Below, one piece after another: positions 1 through 6,628 of a stretch of 9,000 nucleotides of DNA. Source of the stretch: Bryobacteraceae bacterium (lineage in GTDB: Bacteria; Acidobacteriota; Terriglobia; Bryobacterales; Bryobacteraceae). Position numbers and translations under genes: made by a program. A model generated the notes under the pieces. It did not search any database. It had not been told where the DNA came from and worked only from the letters and a program-made list of their open reading frames with translations. Within the stretch, counting starts at the first letter, position 1; each line of letters begins with the position of its first letter. Where the stretch lies: the NCBI GenBank assembly GCA_947456995.1, contig CANGVB010000105.1, positions 1 to 9,000 of the forward strand, given 5' to 3'.

Positions 1-2403
1 AGTGTTCGCACGCAGCCGCAGCACGCCGCGCGAGTTGTCCACACGCTGTGTGCCGCCAGAGCCAGGGATCGTAGGATTGCCGTCGACACTCTGGAAGAGC
101 GCCGTGCCCTTGGTAGCAATGTAGCCAATGTTCATCGCAAAGCCGCCGGCCAGCTCGCGCTGAATACCAAGGCTGAACTGCTCGGCAAAAGGCGACCGGA
201 AGCTGTCATTCACAACCGTACGCGGAATCGTCATCAGGTTCGCGGGTAACGGAGCTGGCGCACCTCTGCGGATACCGTCGATGGTGGTAAACGCTTGTGG
301 CGAGCGGGCCGGGCGCTGCAACACGTAAGTGAAGGGCCAGGCAGAGTAGATGTTCAACAGAATGTTGTTGAAGGCGAAATCATAGGTGCGAGAATAGCCA
401 CCACGGAGGACGGTCTTGTTGTCACCAAGGATAGAACCAAGGGGACCCTTGAATTTGCCGAGGCGATAGTTAAAGCCAAAGCGAGGCGCCCAGTTATTGA
501 TATCGCGAGCGGGGCCTTTATCGATGGCAAATCCATTTCTGCCACTGTTGGCGGAAACGATGCGGCTATTTTCGTCAGCAAGCCAGTTGAAAGGATTACC
601 AGGAGTTTCATAGCGCACGCCATAGGTGATGGTGAGGTTGCGTTTAACGCGCCATTCGTCCTGAGCAAAGAAGAACGCATCGTAATAGCGATAGAACTGC
701 CAAGTACGCAGCCCCGGCTGCAATTGGTTGATCGCCTGCACCTGCGCCACGTCATCGACAAAGTCTTGCAGGTTGTTGTACTGCAGACGGCCGCGAAGGG
801 TGGGGTTGAAATCCTGAAACTGTTCCACACGGCGGATGTCAAAACCAAACTTCAGCGAGTGGTTGCCGCGGATCAGGCCGAAGTTATCGGCGAGCTGATA
901 GTTGTTGGTGACCTGAGCCTGCGGCAGGTTAACCGCAAGGCCGATACCCGTACGAGAGTCAGCAGCATTAAAGCCAGCCAAACCAAGCGTATTGATCTCG
1001 ATGCTCGGGATGTTGAGGGCATTCAGATCGGAGGCGGTGGTGGCGCTGTACTGGCGCTGGAAGTTGAAGCGCAGCTCGTTGAACATGCTCGAAGACAGCG
1101 TGCTCGTCAGCGTTGAGTTGTAAGCCTGACGGCGCGCGGGCACAAGCGAAGTCAGCCCCTCAGGCACTGCCTGGCCCGAGATCGAGACGCGGTCATCATA
1201 AAGAATGCGGCCCATCAGGTTGTGCTTCTCGGTAAGGCGATGGTCAATACGGCCAGACCACTGCCAGACATCGAGCTTGTTGGGTGCCGCACCCGAGAGT
1301 GTCCCCACCGGCACCACAACCGAGCGGCCATCGGCAGTGACGGTAAAGGATTGCCCCGTCGGCTGCTGGGCAGCAGGAAGAAAGTTCAGCAAGGCACCGA
1401 TTTGAGGCCGGCCTGCCGCCAGGGTCTGCAGTGCCGTGCGGCCTTCCGCCGTAGGCGCACCCGTGATGGCGGTGCCAGAGGCAAAGCGCCGATCGGTCCA
1501 GCGCAGCAGGCTGCCAAAGAAGAAGGTGCGGTCCTTAACAATCGGCCCGCCGAAGGTGCCACCGAATTGATTCTCTACACGCCAGGGGGCTTTGGCGAAG
1601 GTGCGTTCGTCCAGGTTGGTGCGGCTGTTGAGAGCGTTGCCGTTGTAAGACCAGTAGGCCGTGCCGTGATAACCGTTAGTGCCGCCCTTGGTGATGATGT
1701 TCACAACCGAGCCTGCCGCGCGTCCGTACTCCGGCAGGAACTGATTCGTGATCAGGCGGAATTCAGCAACCACGTCGGGGTTGTTGATTTCCTGCACCAG
1801 GCCCGAGACAGAAGAGTTGTTCGAGTCCGCACCGTCGATCATGAAGTTGTTAGAACGGGTGCGCATACCGTTAACCGAGAAGCTGGTACCGCCCGAAGCA
1901 AATGTGGAATTGCCGCTCGAGAGCTGGCTCACTCCAGGTGCCTGAAGCGCGATATTGAGGATGTTGCGGTTGGGAGACAAAGGGAGTTCCGCAATGCGCT
2001 TGGCATCAATGTTGAAGCCTACTTCGGCATTGGTGGTGTTGATCAGCGGGGCTTCTGTTGTAACGGTAACCACTTCGGTAGCAGAGGCAACCGAAAGAGA
2101 GATGTTCAGCTCAGCCTGTTGATTGAGGCGCAGGGTAATCGGCTTGCGCACGTATTTGCCGAAGCCAGCCTTTTCCGCAACCAGTTCATATTCTCCCGGC
2201 GGCAGCAAGGGAATGCGATACGATCCAACGCTGTTAGAGGTGGTGGTGTAGGTGAGGTTGGTAGCCAGGTTGCGGGCGGTGAGTTTGGCATCGGCAACTG
2301 CGGCTGCACTGGCATCGGAAACAAGGCCGAGCATTTCACCGGAGGTCTGCGCGGTTGCGAAGGAAGCGGTGAGGAGGAGTAGAGAGAGTAGGAGCCTGTT
2401 CAT
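1..2403 (-). CDS. TonB-dependent receptor with N-terminal carboxypeptidase-regulatory-like domain (Oar-like), 3' end outside window
   Basis: The reading frame is open from an ATG at 2401-2403 to the left edge, giving 801 residues without a stop. Residues 1-18 form a signal peptide: Leu-rich core, then Ala-Thr-Ala before Gln19. Residues about 21-108 look like a carboxypeptidase-regulatory beta-sandwich, with the LLPPGEY turn at 66-72 and the following GF at 80-81. A TonB-box-like stretch TEVVTVTTEAP lies at 109-119. The plug domain follows (about 125-245), including MIDGAD at 188-193 and EYGRAAGSVVNIITKGGTN at 225-243. The rest consists of alternating strands of a large outer-membrane barrel; full-length members are usually about 1,000-1,200 residues, so the C-terminal part is missing. 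AAGGG lies about 8 nt before the ATG. This family imports large substrates across the outer membrane using TonB energy. The substrate cannot be told from sequence, and the neighbouring haem-synthesis genes do not prove a haem link. Family assignment is firm. Confidence 0.93.
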   Translation of the reverse strand, partial: MNRLLLSLLLLTASFATAQTSGEMLGLVSDASAAAVADAKLTARNLATNLTYTTTSNSVGSYRIPLLPPGEYELVAEKAGFGKYVRKPITLRLNQQAELNISLSVASATEVVTVTTEAPLINTTNAEVGFNIDAKRIAELPLSPNRNILNIALQAPGVSQLSSGNSTFASGGTSFSVNGMRTRSNNFMIDGADSNNSSVSGLVQEINNPDVVAEFRLITNQFLPEYGRAAGSVVNIITKGGTNGYHGTAYWSYNGNALNSRTNLDERTFAKAPWRVENQFGGTFGGPIVKDRTFFFGSLLRWTDRRFASGTAITGAPTAEGRTALQTLAAGRPQIGALLNFLPAAQQPTGQSFTVTADGRSVVVPVGTLSGAAPNKLDVWQWSGRIDHRLTEKHNLMGRILYDDRVSISGQAVPEGLTSLVPARRQAYNSTLTSTLSSSMFNELRFNFQRQYSATTASDLNALNIPSIEINTLGLAGFNAADSRTGIGLAVNLPQAQVTNNYQLADNFGLIRGNHSLKFGFDIRRVEQFQDFNPTLRGRLQYNNLQDFVDDVAQVQAINQLQPGLRTWQFYRYYDAFFFAQDEWRVKRNLTITYGVRYETPGNPFNWLADENSRIVSANSGRNGFAIDKGPARDINNWAPRFGFNYRLGKFKGPLGSILGDNKTVLRGGYSRTYDFAFNNILLNIYSAWPFTYVLQRPARSPQAFTTIDGIRRGAPAPLPANLMTIPRTVVNDSFRSPFAEQFSLGIQRELAGGFAMNIGYIATKGTALFQSVDGNPTIPGSGGTQRVDNSRGVLRLRANT

Positions 2404-2465
2404 TTTGTAATCCCTTTGTGATCTTTTTACAGTTTGATGGGACTTACGACAGGATCGATAGACAG

Positions 2466-2488
2466 TTAATACTCTCTTAATGTATTAA
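2466..2488. repeat. AT-rich inverted repeat with 7-bp arms at the end of the haem oxidase gene
   Basis: TTAATAC (2466-2472) and GTATTAA (2482-2488) are perfect inverted copies around a 9-nt centre. The right arm covers the stop codon of the oxidase gene, and the repeat overlaps the candidate -10 element and start point of the receptor promoter. It has no GC-rich stem or T-run, so it is a poor intrinsic terminator. It could be a protein-binding site, but arms of this length are expected by chance in a window this size. Confidence 0.3.
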
Positions 2489-2507
2489 TTTTGGAATATG
2501 TTGGCAG
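2479..2507 (-). promoter_or_regulatory. Candidate sigma70-like promoter for the TonB-dependent receptor gene
   Basis: Reading the minus strand, CTGCCA (2507-2502; 4 of 6 matches to TTGACA) is followed after 17 nt by TACATT (2484-2479; 4 of 6 matches to TATAAT). Transcription would begin near 2472 and leave a leader of about 69 nt before the receptor's ATG. The -35 element lies inside the last codons of the upstream oxidase gene. The match is moderate and such matches arise by chance. The position, just upstream of a gene separated by 81 nt from a tight cluster, is the main support. Confidence 0.3.
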
Positions 2508-3867
2508 CTTCTTTCCCAGATCTAATACAGTCTGGAATGCCGATGCCGAGATAGCCGTTACCTGCAAGAAACAAAAGGGGATAGGCCTTCAAGCGATCCT
2601 GTAATTCCTGTATTACTTTTTTGTGCCCAACTTCGTATTGCGCCATCGAACGAGGCCAGCGGGAGATCTCGATGGCGATAGGTTTGGCCTTCAGACTAAG
2701 CAGCGCGTCGATGTCATCCAGCACAGCCTTCTTTATGGCGCTTTCGTCCCAGTCCAGAATTGCCTCATTACCCGCTCCACCAAGGAAGCAGCGCAGCAAG
2801 AGGCGGTTTTCGGGCACACGATGGTTGAATTTCTGATCGACGAAGGTACAGGCCACCAGATGACGACGCTCGGTTTTGGGTATGAGAAAACCAAACGAAT
2901 TGAACTTTTGCGGGACGTCCTTACGATCGTAGATCACACCAACCGTCATCGAGCTGGAATAACCGATTTGGCTGAGCAGCTTCGAGATCTCGGGGTCAAG
3001 CCCGGCAAGCAGCTTGGCGGTAGCCCAGGCTGGCGTCGCGATAATCAGGTGACGTGTGCGCAGCGTTTTACCCGCAAGCTGCACCAGATACTCGTCGCCT
3101 TCCATAGAAACGGCGAGAGCCTCATCGCGAAGAGTCTCACAGTGCGGTGCAATCGCTTTTTCAATTGCATCCACCAGCGAGCCAAGGCCGTTCTTGAGAG
3201 TCTTGAAGAGGGTAGAGCCTTCGCGCTTCGGGGCTTTCGCAAGGCCAGCGAGGGTGCCTTTGGTGAGGCTGCCGTAGGTGGATTCCATCTCCGCAAAACG
3301 AGGCAGAACACTTTCTACAGAAAGCTTGTAGGGGTCTCCACCATAAACACCAGACAGCAGCGGCTCGGCCAGATATTCCACAGCTTCCCGGCCGTAATGA
3401 TCTTCAACGAAGTCGCCCACCGAGCGATCCGGAGCATTCGGTTTGGGGCTGCGCAGCAGCTCAAGACCCATCTTGATTTTGGTAGACCAGGAGAGAAGCG
3501 GGCTCTTAACCGTAGGCCAGATCCGCGTCGGAACCATCATCATGAGGCCCTCAGGAAGCGGAATCATGCGGCCCTTCTTGAGAATCCAGGTAGAGCGCTG
3601 ATGATCGTTGGACCCAATCACGTCGCCGGCAAGACCAAGCTCTGTGATCAGTGCCATCGCCTCAGGCTTGGCCGCCAGAAAACTATCGGGGCCACCTTCA
3701 AGCAGGCAATCGGCAACGGTAGCAGTCTGAATCACACCACCAAGCTTCTTGCCCTTGTCGATAAGGATCGACGGCAAACCCCGCTTGGCGAGGTAATAGG
3801 CGGCAGACAATCCGGAGATGCCACCGCCAATAATGATCGAGGGTTGGGTGCTAGGGTCGGAATTCAC
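2485..3867 (-). CDS. hemG: HemY/HemG-type FAD-dependent porphyrinogen oxidase (protoporphyrinogen or coproporphyrinogen III oxidase)
   Basis: This 460-residue flavoenzyme removes six electrons from a porphyrinogen using oxygen, late in haem synthesis. The dinucleotide-binding motif GGGISG is at 14-19. The acidic residue that ends the second strand and would contact the FAD ribose is Asp37, followed by LGG at 42-44. The C-terminal FAD-closing segment GNGYLGIGIPDCIRSG is at 436-451, typical of the HemY/PPOX amine-oxidase-like family. Length matches the family (about 450-480). The start is GTG at 3865-3867: an in-frame stop lies five codons upstream, and the FAD motif begins at residue 14, so no later start fits. 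The start lies inside hemE, overlapping it by 17 nt, so the two are probably translationally coupled. Whether the substrate is protoporphyrinogen (classical route) or coproporphyrinogen (CgoX-type route) cannot be decided here. The same fold is named hemY in some genomes and hemG in others. Confidence 0.93.
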   Translation of the reverse strand: MNSDPSTQPSIIIGGGISGLSAAYYLAKRGLPSILIDKGKKLGGVIQTATVADCLLEGGPDSFLAAKPEAMALITELGLAGDVIGSNDHQRSTWILKKGRMIPLPEGLMMMVPTRIWPTVKSPLLSWSTKIKMGLELLRSPKPNAPDRSVGDFVEDHYGREAVEYLAEPLLSGVYGGDPYKLSVESVLPRFAEMESTYGSLTKGTLAGLAKAPKREGSTLFKTLKNGLGSLVDAIEKAIAPHCETLRDEALAVSMEGDEYLVQLAGKTLRTRHLIIATPAWATAKLLAGLDPEISKLLSQIGYSSSMTVGVIYDRKDVPQKFNSFGFLIPKTERRHLVACTFVDQKFNHRVPENRLLLRCFLGGAGNEAILDWDESAIKKAVLDDIDALLSLKAKPIAIEISRWPRSMAQYEVGHKKVIQELQDRLKAYPLLFLAGNGYLGIGIPDCIRSGKEAANIFQN

Positions 3868-4888
3868 GGACGAACTGCACTACAGCCTTTACATTTTCCA
3901 CCGGGGTTTCCGGCAGGATGCCATGACCCAGGTTAAAGATATGGCCCGGACGGGTGCCGGTACGTTTCAGAATTTCATGCACCTTGGTTTTGATCTCAGG
4001 CAGCGGGGCAAAGAGCGCTACAGGGTCGAGGTTGCCCTGAACGGCCGAGCGATAAGAGATGTCCATCCAGGCCTGATCGATGTTCATGCGCCAGTCCACA
4101 CCCATCACGTCGCCACCGGCAGCGTGAAGCTCACGGAAGAAGCCAGAGCAGCCAGTACCAAAGTGGATAACGGGCACGCCGGAGGTACGAATGCGTTCAA
4201 TCAGTGCGCGCGAGTAGGGCTGCACGTAGCGGACATAATCGTCAGAAGCAAGCGCGCCTACCCAGGAATCAAAAACCTGGATGCAGCGAGCACCGCTCGA
4301 AACCTGCATCAGTGCAAAGGTGCCGAGCACGTCGACAATCTTGCCCATCAGACGGCGCCAAAGCGTCTCATCGTGATACATCAGCTTCTTGGTCTTGATG
4401 TAATTCTTGGACGGCCCGCCCTCGATCATGTAGCTCGCGAGGGTAAAGGGAGCACCAACAAAACCAATAACGGGAACCTTGCCAGCCAGGGCGCGGGTGA
4501 CAAGCTGAATGCTCTCGCCAACGTAGCCCAGATCATCGGTGTTTGAAGTGGAAAGGGCGTCGATGTCGGTCGAGTTCTCGATCGGGTTATCGATATGCGG
4601 ACCCTCACCCGAACGGAATTCGAGCTTAAGGCCCATGGGCTCAACAGGCAGCAGTAGATCGGCAAAGATGATGGCAGCGTCGACATCGAGAACTTCGATG
4701 GGCTGCAGGGTGACAGCGGCAGCGAGGTCTGGACGTTTGCAGATCTCGATAATGCCATGGTGTTTGCGGATGTCACGGTACTGCTTCATATAGCGGCCAG
4801 CCTGGCGCATAAACCAGACAGGGCGGACATCGGTTGAGCGGCGCCGGCAGGCGTCGAGGAAACGGGAGTTCATTGGAGCCATTCGCAT
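3851..4888 (-). CDS. hemE: Uroporphyrinogen decarboxylase HemE
   Basis: HemE removes the four acetate carboxyl groups of uroporphyrinogen III to give coproporphyrinogen III in the cytoplasm. Numbered from the ATG at 4886-4888 (345 residues, usual size), the signature PVWFMRQAGRY is at 23-33 with substrate-contacting Arg28 and Arg32. The catalytic Asp is Asp77 in FADLL. The Tyr of GAPFTLASYMIEGG is Tyr153, the Ser of QVFDSW is Ser208, and the His of NLGHGILP is His322. All expected active-site positions are therefore present. The start is uncertain. GTG at 4900, ATG at 4888, ATG at 4882 and ATG at 4873 are in frame. I prefer 4888 because GGGA lies about 6 nt before it. The ATG at 4873 makes a classic ATGA overlap with the apbE stop and is the main alternative. 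The 3' end overlaps the following oxidase gene by 17 nt. Confidence 0.96.
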   Translation of the reverse strand: MRMAPMNSRFLDACRRRSTDVRPVWFMRQAGRYMKQYRDIRKHHGIIEICKRPDLAAAVTLQPIEVLDVDAAIIFADLLLPVEPMGLKLEFRSGEGPHIDNPIENSTDIDALSTSNTDDLGYVGESIQLVTRALAGKVPVIGFVGAPFTLASYMIEGGPSKNYIKTKKLMYHDETLWRRLMGKIVDVLGTFALMQVSSGARCIQVFDSWVGALASDDYVRYVQPYSRALIERIRTSGVPVIHFGTGCSGFFRELHAAGGDVMGVDWRMNIDQAWMDISYRSAVQGNLDPVALFAPLPEIKTKVHEILKRTGTRPGHIFNLGHGILPETPVENVKAVVQFVREFRP

Positions 4889-5907
4889 GTTGTTTCCCAC
4901 TTCTGGCCTTTGGGGCCTTCAGGACAGTGGAAAACACGCATTCCTTTCGGTTTGTGGCGGACCGCCCAATCGCGGCCGAGGATATAAATGGGCTTGGCCC
5001 AGGCTTCGGTATCAATTGCCCGGGGAGCAACAAGGGAAACAGACAGGGTGCCTTGCGCTGGAGTGCCGGTGCGGGGATCCATAATGTGGCTATAGATGTT
5101 GCCGCCGGCCATGAAGAATTTTTCGGAGCTGCCTGAGGTCGCCATAGACTGGTCTCTCAGGCGGAGCGTCGCGACGGTCTGATCTTTGTGAGAAGGATGG
5201 GCGATGGTGACAGGCCAGCCTTCTTCGTTGGGGGGAGTGCCGAGGCCGTACATGCTGCTGCCAGCGGCGGTGATGAAGGCGCTGGTGATGCCGCTTTCGC
5301 GGAGTATCGCTACCATACGATCCACTGCATAGCCTTTGCCAATGCCGCCGGGATCCATCTCGGTGAGTGGATTCTGGAAGCGCACGGTTTGTGCTTTGCG
5401 ATCGAGAATGATGTTCTGATAACCCACGGCAGCCATTGCGGTACGAATCTCAGACCGGTGTGGGAAGCGTCCAGACCCCTTAAAGAAGCCCCAACGCCGC
5501 ATCAACGGCCCGACTGTAATGTCGAATGTTCCTTCACTCTGGCGGCTGTACTGCATACACGCTTCGAGCAGTTGAAATAATTCCTGGGAGACGGCCACTG
5601 GAGACTTTCCGGCCTGGCGGTTTACCTGGGACCATTCACTGTTGACTTTGTAATTCGACAACATGGCGTCCAGACGTCTGGCTTCTTCAAGCGACTCAGT
5701 TACGGCTGCCTCTAATTGGGTTCGGTTTTTGCCATAAGCGGTTACCGTAAAGACACCACCCATGCAGTCTGCGCTGGCCTCATACCGGAGTACTTCAGGG
5801 TCTCTAGTCTGGCCCCAACCCAAAACAACTAAGACTAAAAGTAACACAGCATGTTGAGTTTGCGGACCATTTCGCCTTTTGTTCGTACGAAATTGCAAGG
5901 GGGCCAT
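4870..5907 (-). CDS. apbE: FAD:protein FMN transferase (ApbE family), variant metal site
   Basis: ApbE enzymes move FMN from FAD onto a Thr or Ser of exported or membrane redox proteins. The ATG at 5905-5907 gives 345 residues. It lies 1 nt after the rbfA stop and has AAGGA about 8 nt upstream; a start 23 codons earlier would overlap rbfA for no reason. A basic stretch (7-12) and a hydrophobic run (20-31) form a signal peptide or anchor without a lipobox Cys. Family motifs are FDITVGPLMRRWGF at 128-141, MDPGGIGKGYAVD at 184-196 (FAD-binding), TSGSSEKF at 257-264 and HIMDPRTG at 274-281. Two canonical spots differ. The usual GGD-type turn reads AAGSS at 214-218, and the usual DALAT metal-binding helix reads EAWAK at 301-305, so Asp and Thr align with Glu301 and Lys305. 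Activity is likely but not certain. No obvious FMN-acceptor protein is encoded in the window. It sits between rbfA and hemE in the same tight cluster. Confidence 0.88.
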   Translation of the reverse strand: MAPLQFRTNKRRNGPQTQHAVLLLVLVVLGWGQTRDPEVLRYEASADCMGGVFTVTAYGKNRTQLEAAVTESLEEARRLDAMLSNYKVNSEWSQVNRQAGKSPVAVSQELFQLLEACMQYSRQSEGTFDITVGPLMRRWGFFKGSGRFPHRSEIRTAMAAVGYQNIILDRKAQTVRFQNPLTEMDPGGIGKGYAVDRMVAILRESGITSAFITAAGSSMYGLGTPPNEEGWPVTIAHPSHKDQTVATLRLRDQSMATSGSSEKFFMAGGNIYSHIMDPRTGTPAQGTLSVSLVAPRAIDTEAWAKPIYILGRDWAVRHKPKGMRVFHCPEGPKGQKWETTCEWLQ

Positions 5908-5908
5908 G

Positions 5909-6268
5909 CTATTGGTCCTTGGGGCGGCCTCGCTTGATCCGTTTGAGGATGTTTTGTACCCGTTCGCGGGAGCCAAGATTCAGCGAAGAATTGAAGTAAA
6001 TTTCGGGTGTGTAGAAGAGGTCGATCCGCGAGGCGAGTTCTTTCCGGATGTAGCTCTTGGTGGATTTCAAGACCTCAATGATCTTCTCCGCCTCTTCGCC
6101 CTGAGCCGGAATATGCACGCTCACAGCCACTTTTTTCATGTCCGGGGCGACTTGAACATCGGTCACCTCGATCCCCGCCAGGCGCGGATCTTCGAGATCG
6201 TAAGCGATCATTTCGGTGATCTCGAGGCGAATTGCCTCAGAGACGCGTTCGTAGCGACGGCCTTCCAC
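5909..6268 (-). CDS. rbfA: 30S ribosome-binding factor RbfA
   Basis: RbfA binds the 30S ribosomal subunit late in assembly, helps 16S rRNA 5'-end maturation, and is needed for good growth in the cold. The protein is 119 residues, the usual size. Family features are the N-terminal helix ERVSEAIRLEI (7-17), DPRL at 27-30, the strand VTDVQVAPDMKKVAVSV (35-51), and KSYIRKEL at 71-78 followed by YTPEIYF at 86-92. It ends in a basic tail with Arg and Lys at 109-117. The start is GTG at 6266-6268. Between it and the upstream in-frame stop there is no other ATG, GTG or TTG, and the next Met (20) would cut the first helix. GGAG lies only 2 nt before it, closer than usual. A 24-nt gap separates it from the EthD-domain gene, and apbE follows after 1 nt. 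The usual neighbours nusA, infB, truB and nrnA are not in the window. Confidence 0.93.
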   Translation of the reverse strand: MEGRRYERVSEAIRLEITEMIAYDLEDPRLAGIEVTDVQVAPDMKKVAVSVHIPAQGEEAEKIIEVLKSTKSYIRKELASRIDLFYTPEIYFNSSLNLGSRERVQNILKRIKRGRPKDQ

Positions 6269-6292
6269 TACTCCATTATCGTTGGTGTTGCG

Positions 6293-6607
6293 CTAAAAGG
6301 ACACTAATTTGCTGATTTGGAGTTCAACAGGGATATCGGTGTAGTTCGGGATGTCGTTGAAAATCTCTCCGCCGACGCTTCCGAGAGCCGCCTGGAAGTT
6401 CTCCATCGTGTCGAAATACATGCGGCAGATCGTGCGGTAATTGGCCGGGGAGCCACCGGCACCAGACAGGCCTTCATCCACTTCCACCTTTTGCAGGCCG
6501 AAGGGGGTGAGGAGGCGAATGATAAGCGGGATGTGCTTGTCGTAATAGTAGGTGCTGTCAAAGCGGCCTTCGCCGGCTGCTGGATAAAAGGCGTTTACGC
6601 AGATCAT
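6293..6607 (-). CDS. EthD-domain small protein (dimeric alpha-beta barrel fold)
   Basis: This 104-residue protein resembles the EthD family, small ferredoxin-like proteins that pair into alpha-beta barrels. The family takes its name from a gene linked to ethyl tert-butyl ether degradation, but most members have no known reaction and are often named 'EthD family reductase' with little evidence. The first strand is ICVNAFYP (2-9). The characteristic YYYDKHIPL is at 20-28 with the conserved His25. The second half, including RMYFDTMENFQAALG and the closing strand PVELQISKLV, repeats the strand-helix pattern. The start is ATG at 6605-6607, with no clear Shine-Dalgarno sequence. It is the first gene of the minus-strand cluster leading into rbfA (24-nt gap) and lies back to back with ssb, with 21 nt between the two start codons. 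A role in haem or ribosome biology would be speculation. Confidence 0.8.
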   Translation of the reverse strand: MICVNAFYPAAGEGRFDSTYYYDKHIPLIIRLLTPFGLQKVEVDEGLSGAGGSPANYRTICRMYFDTMENFQAALGSVGGEIFNDIPNYTDIPVELQISKLVSF

Positions 6608-6628
6608 GCTGTGTTAGCTTAATGCTGT

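Noticed and set aside
295..1116. A plus-strand open frame of 273 codons in the receptor's barrel region
   Set aside because: It is antisense to well-formed barrel sequence and has no family resemblance.
1222..2382. A plus-strand open frame of 386 codons opposite the TonB-dependent receptor
   Set aside because: The receptor reads cleanly through signal peptide, regulatory domain, plug and barrel on the minus strand. The opposing frame is Arg/Gly-rich with no domain or ribosome-binding site.
2404..2484. A rho-independent terminator after the haem oxidase gene
   Set aside because: The gap was examined for a GC-rich stem followed by a T-run. Only an AT-rich 7-bp-arm repeat is present, so no terminator is called.
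2623..3936. A plus-strand open frame of 437 codons opposite the haem oxidase gene
   Set aside because: The opposite strand encodes a full-length enzyme with intact FAD motifs. The plus-strand translation has no recognisable domain and crosses into hemE; it is a by-product of the codon use of the real gene.
3818..4546. A plus-strand open frame of 242 codons opposite hemE
   Set aside because: hemE has every active-site residue on the other strand, so this is a shadow frame.
5670..5681. A perfect 12-bp palindrome, CCAGACGTCTGG
   Set aside because: It lies in the middle of apbE coding sequence, and about two perfect 12-bp palindromes are expected by chance in 9 kb.
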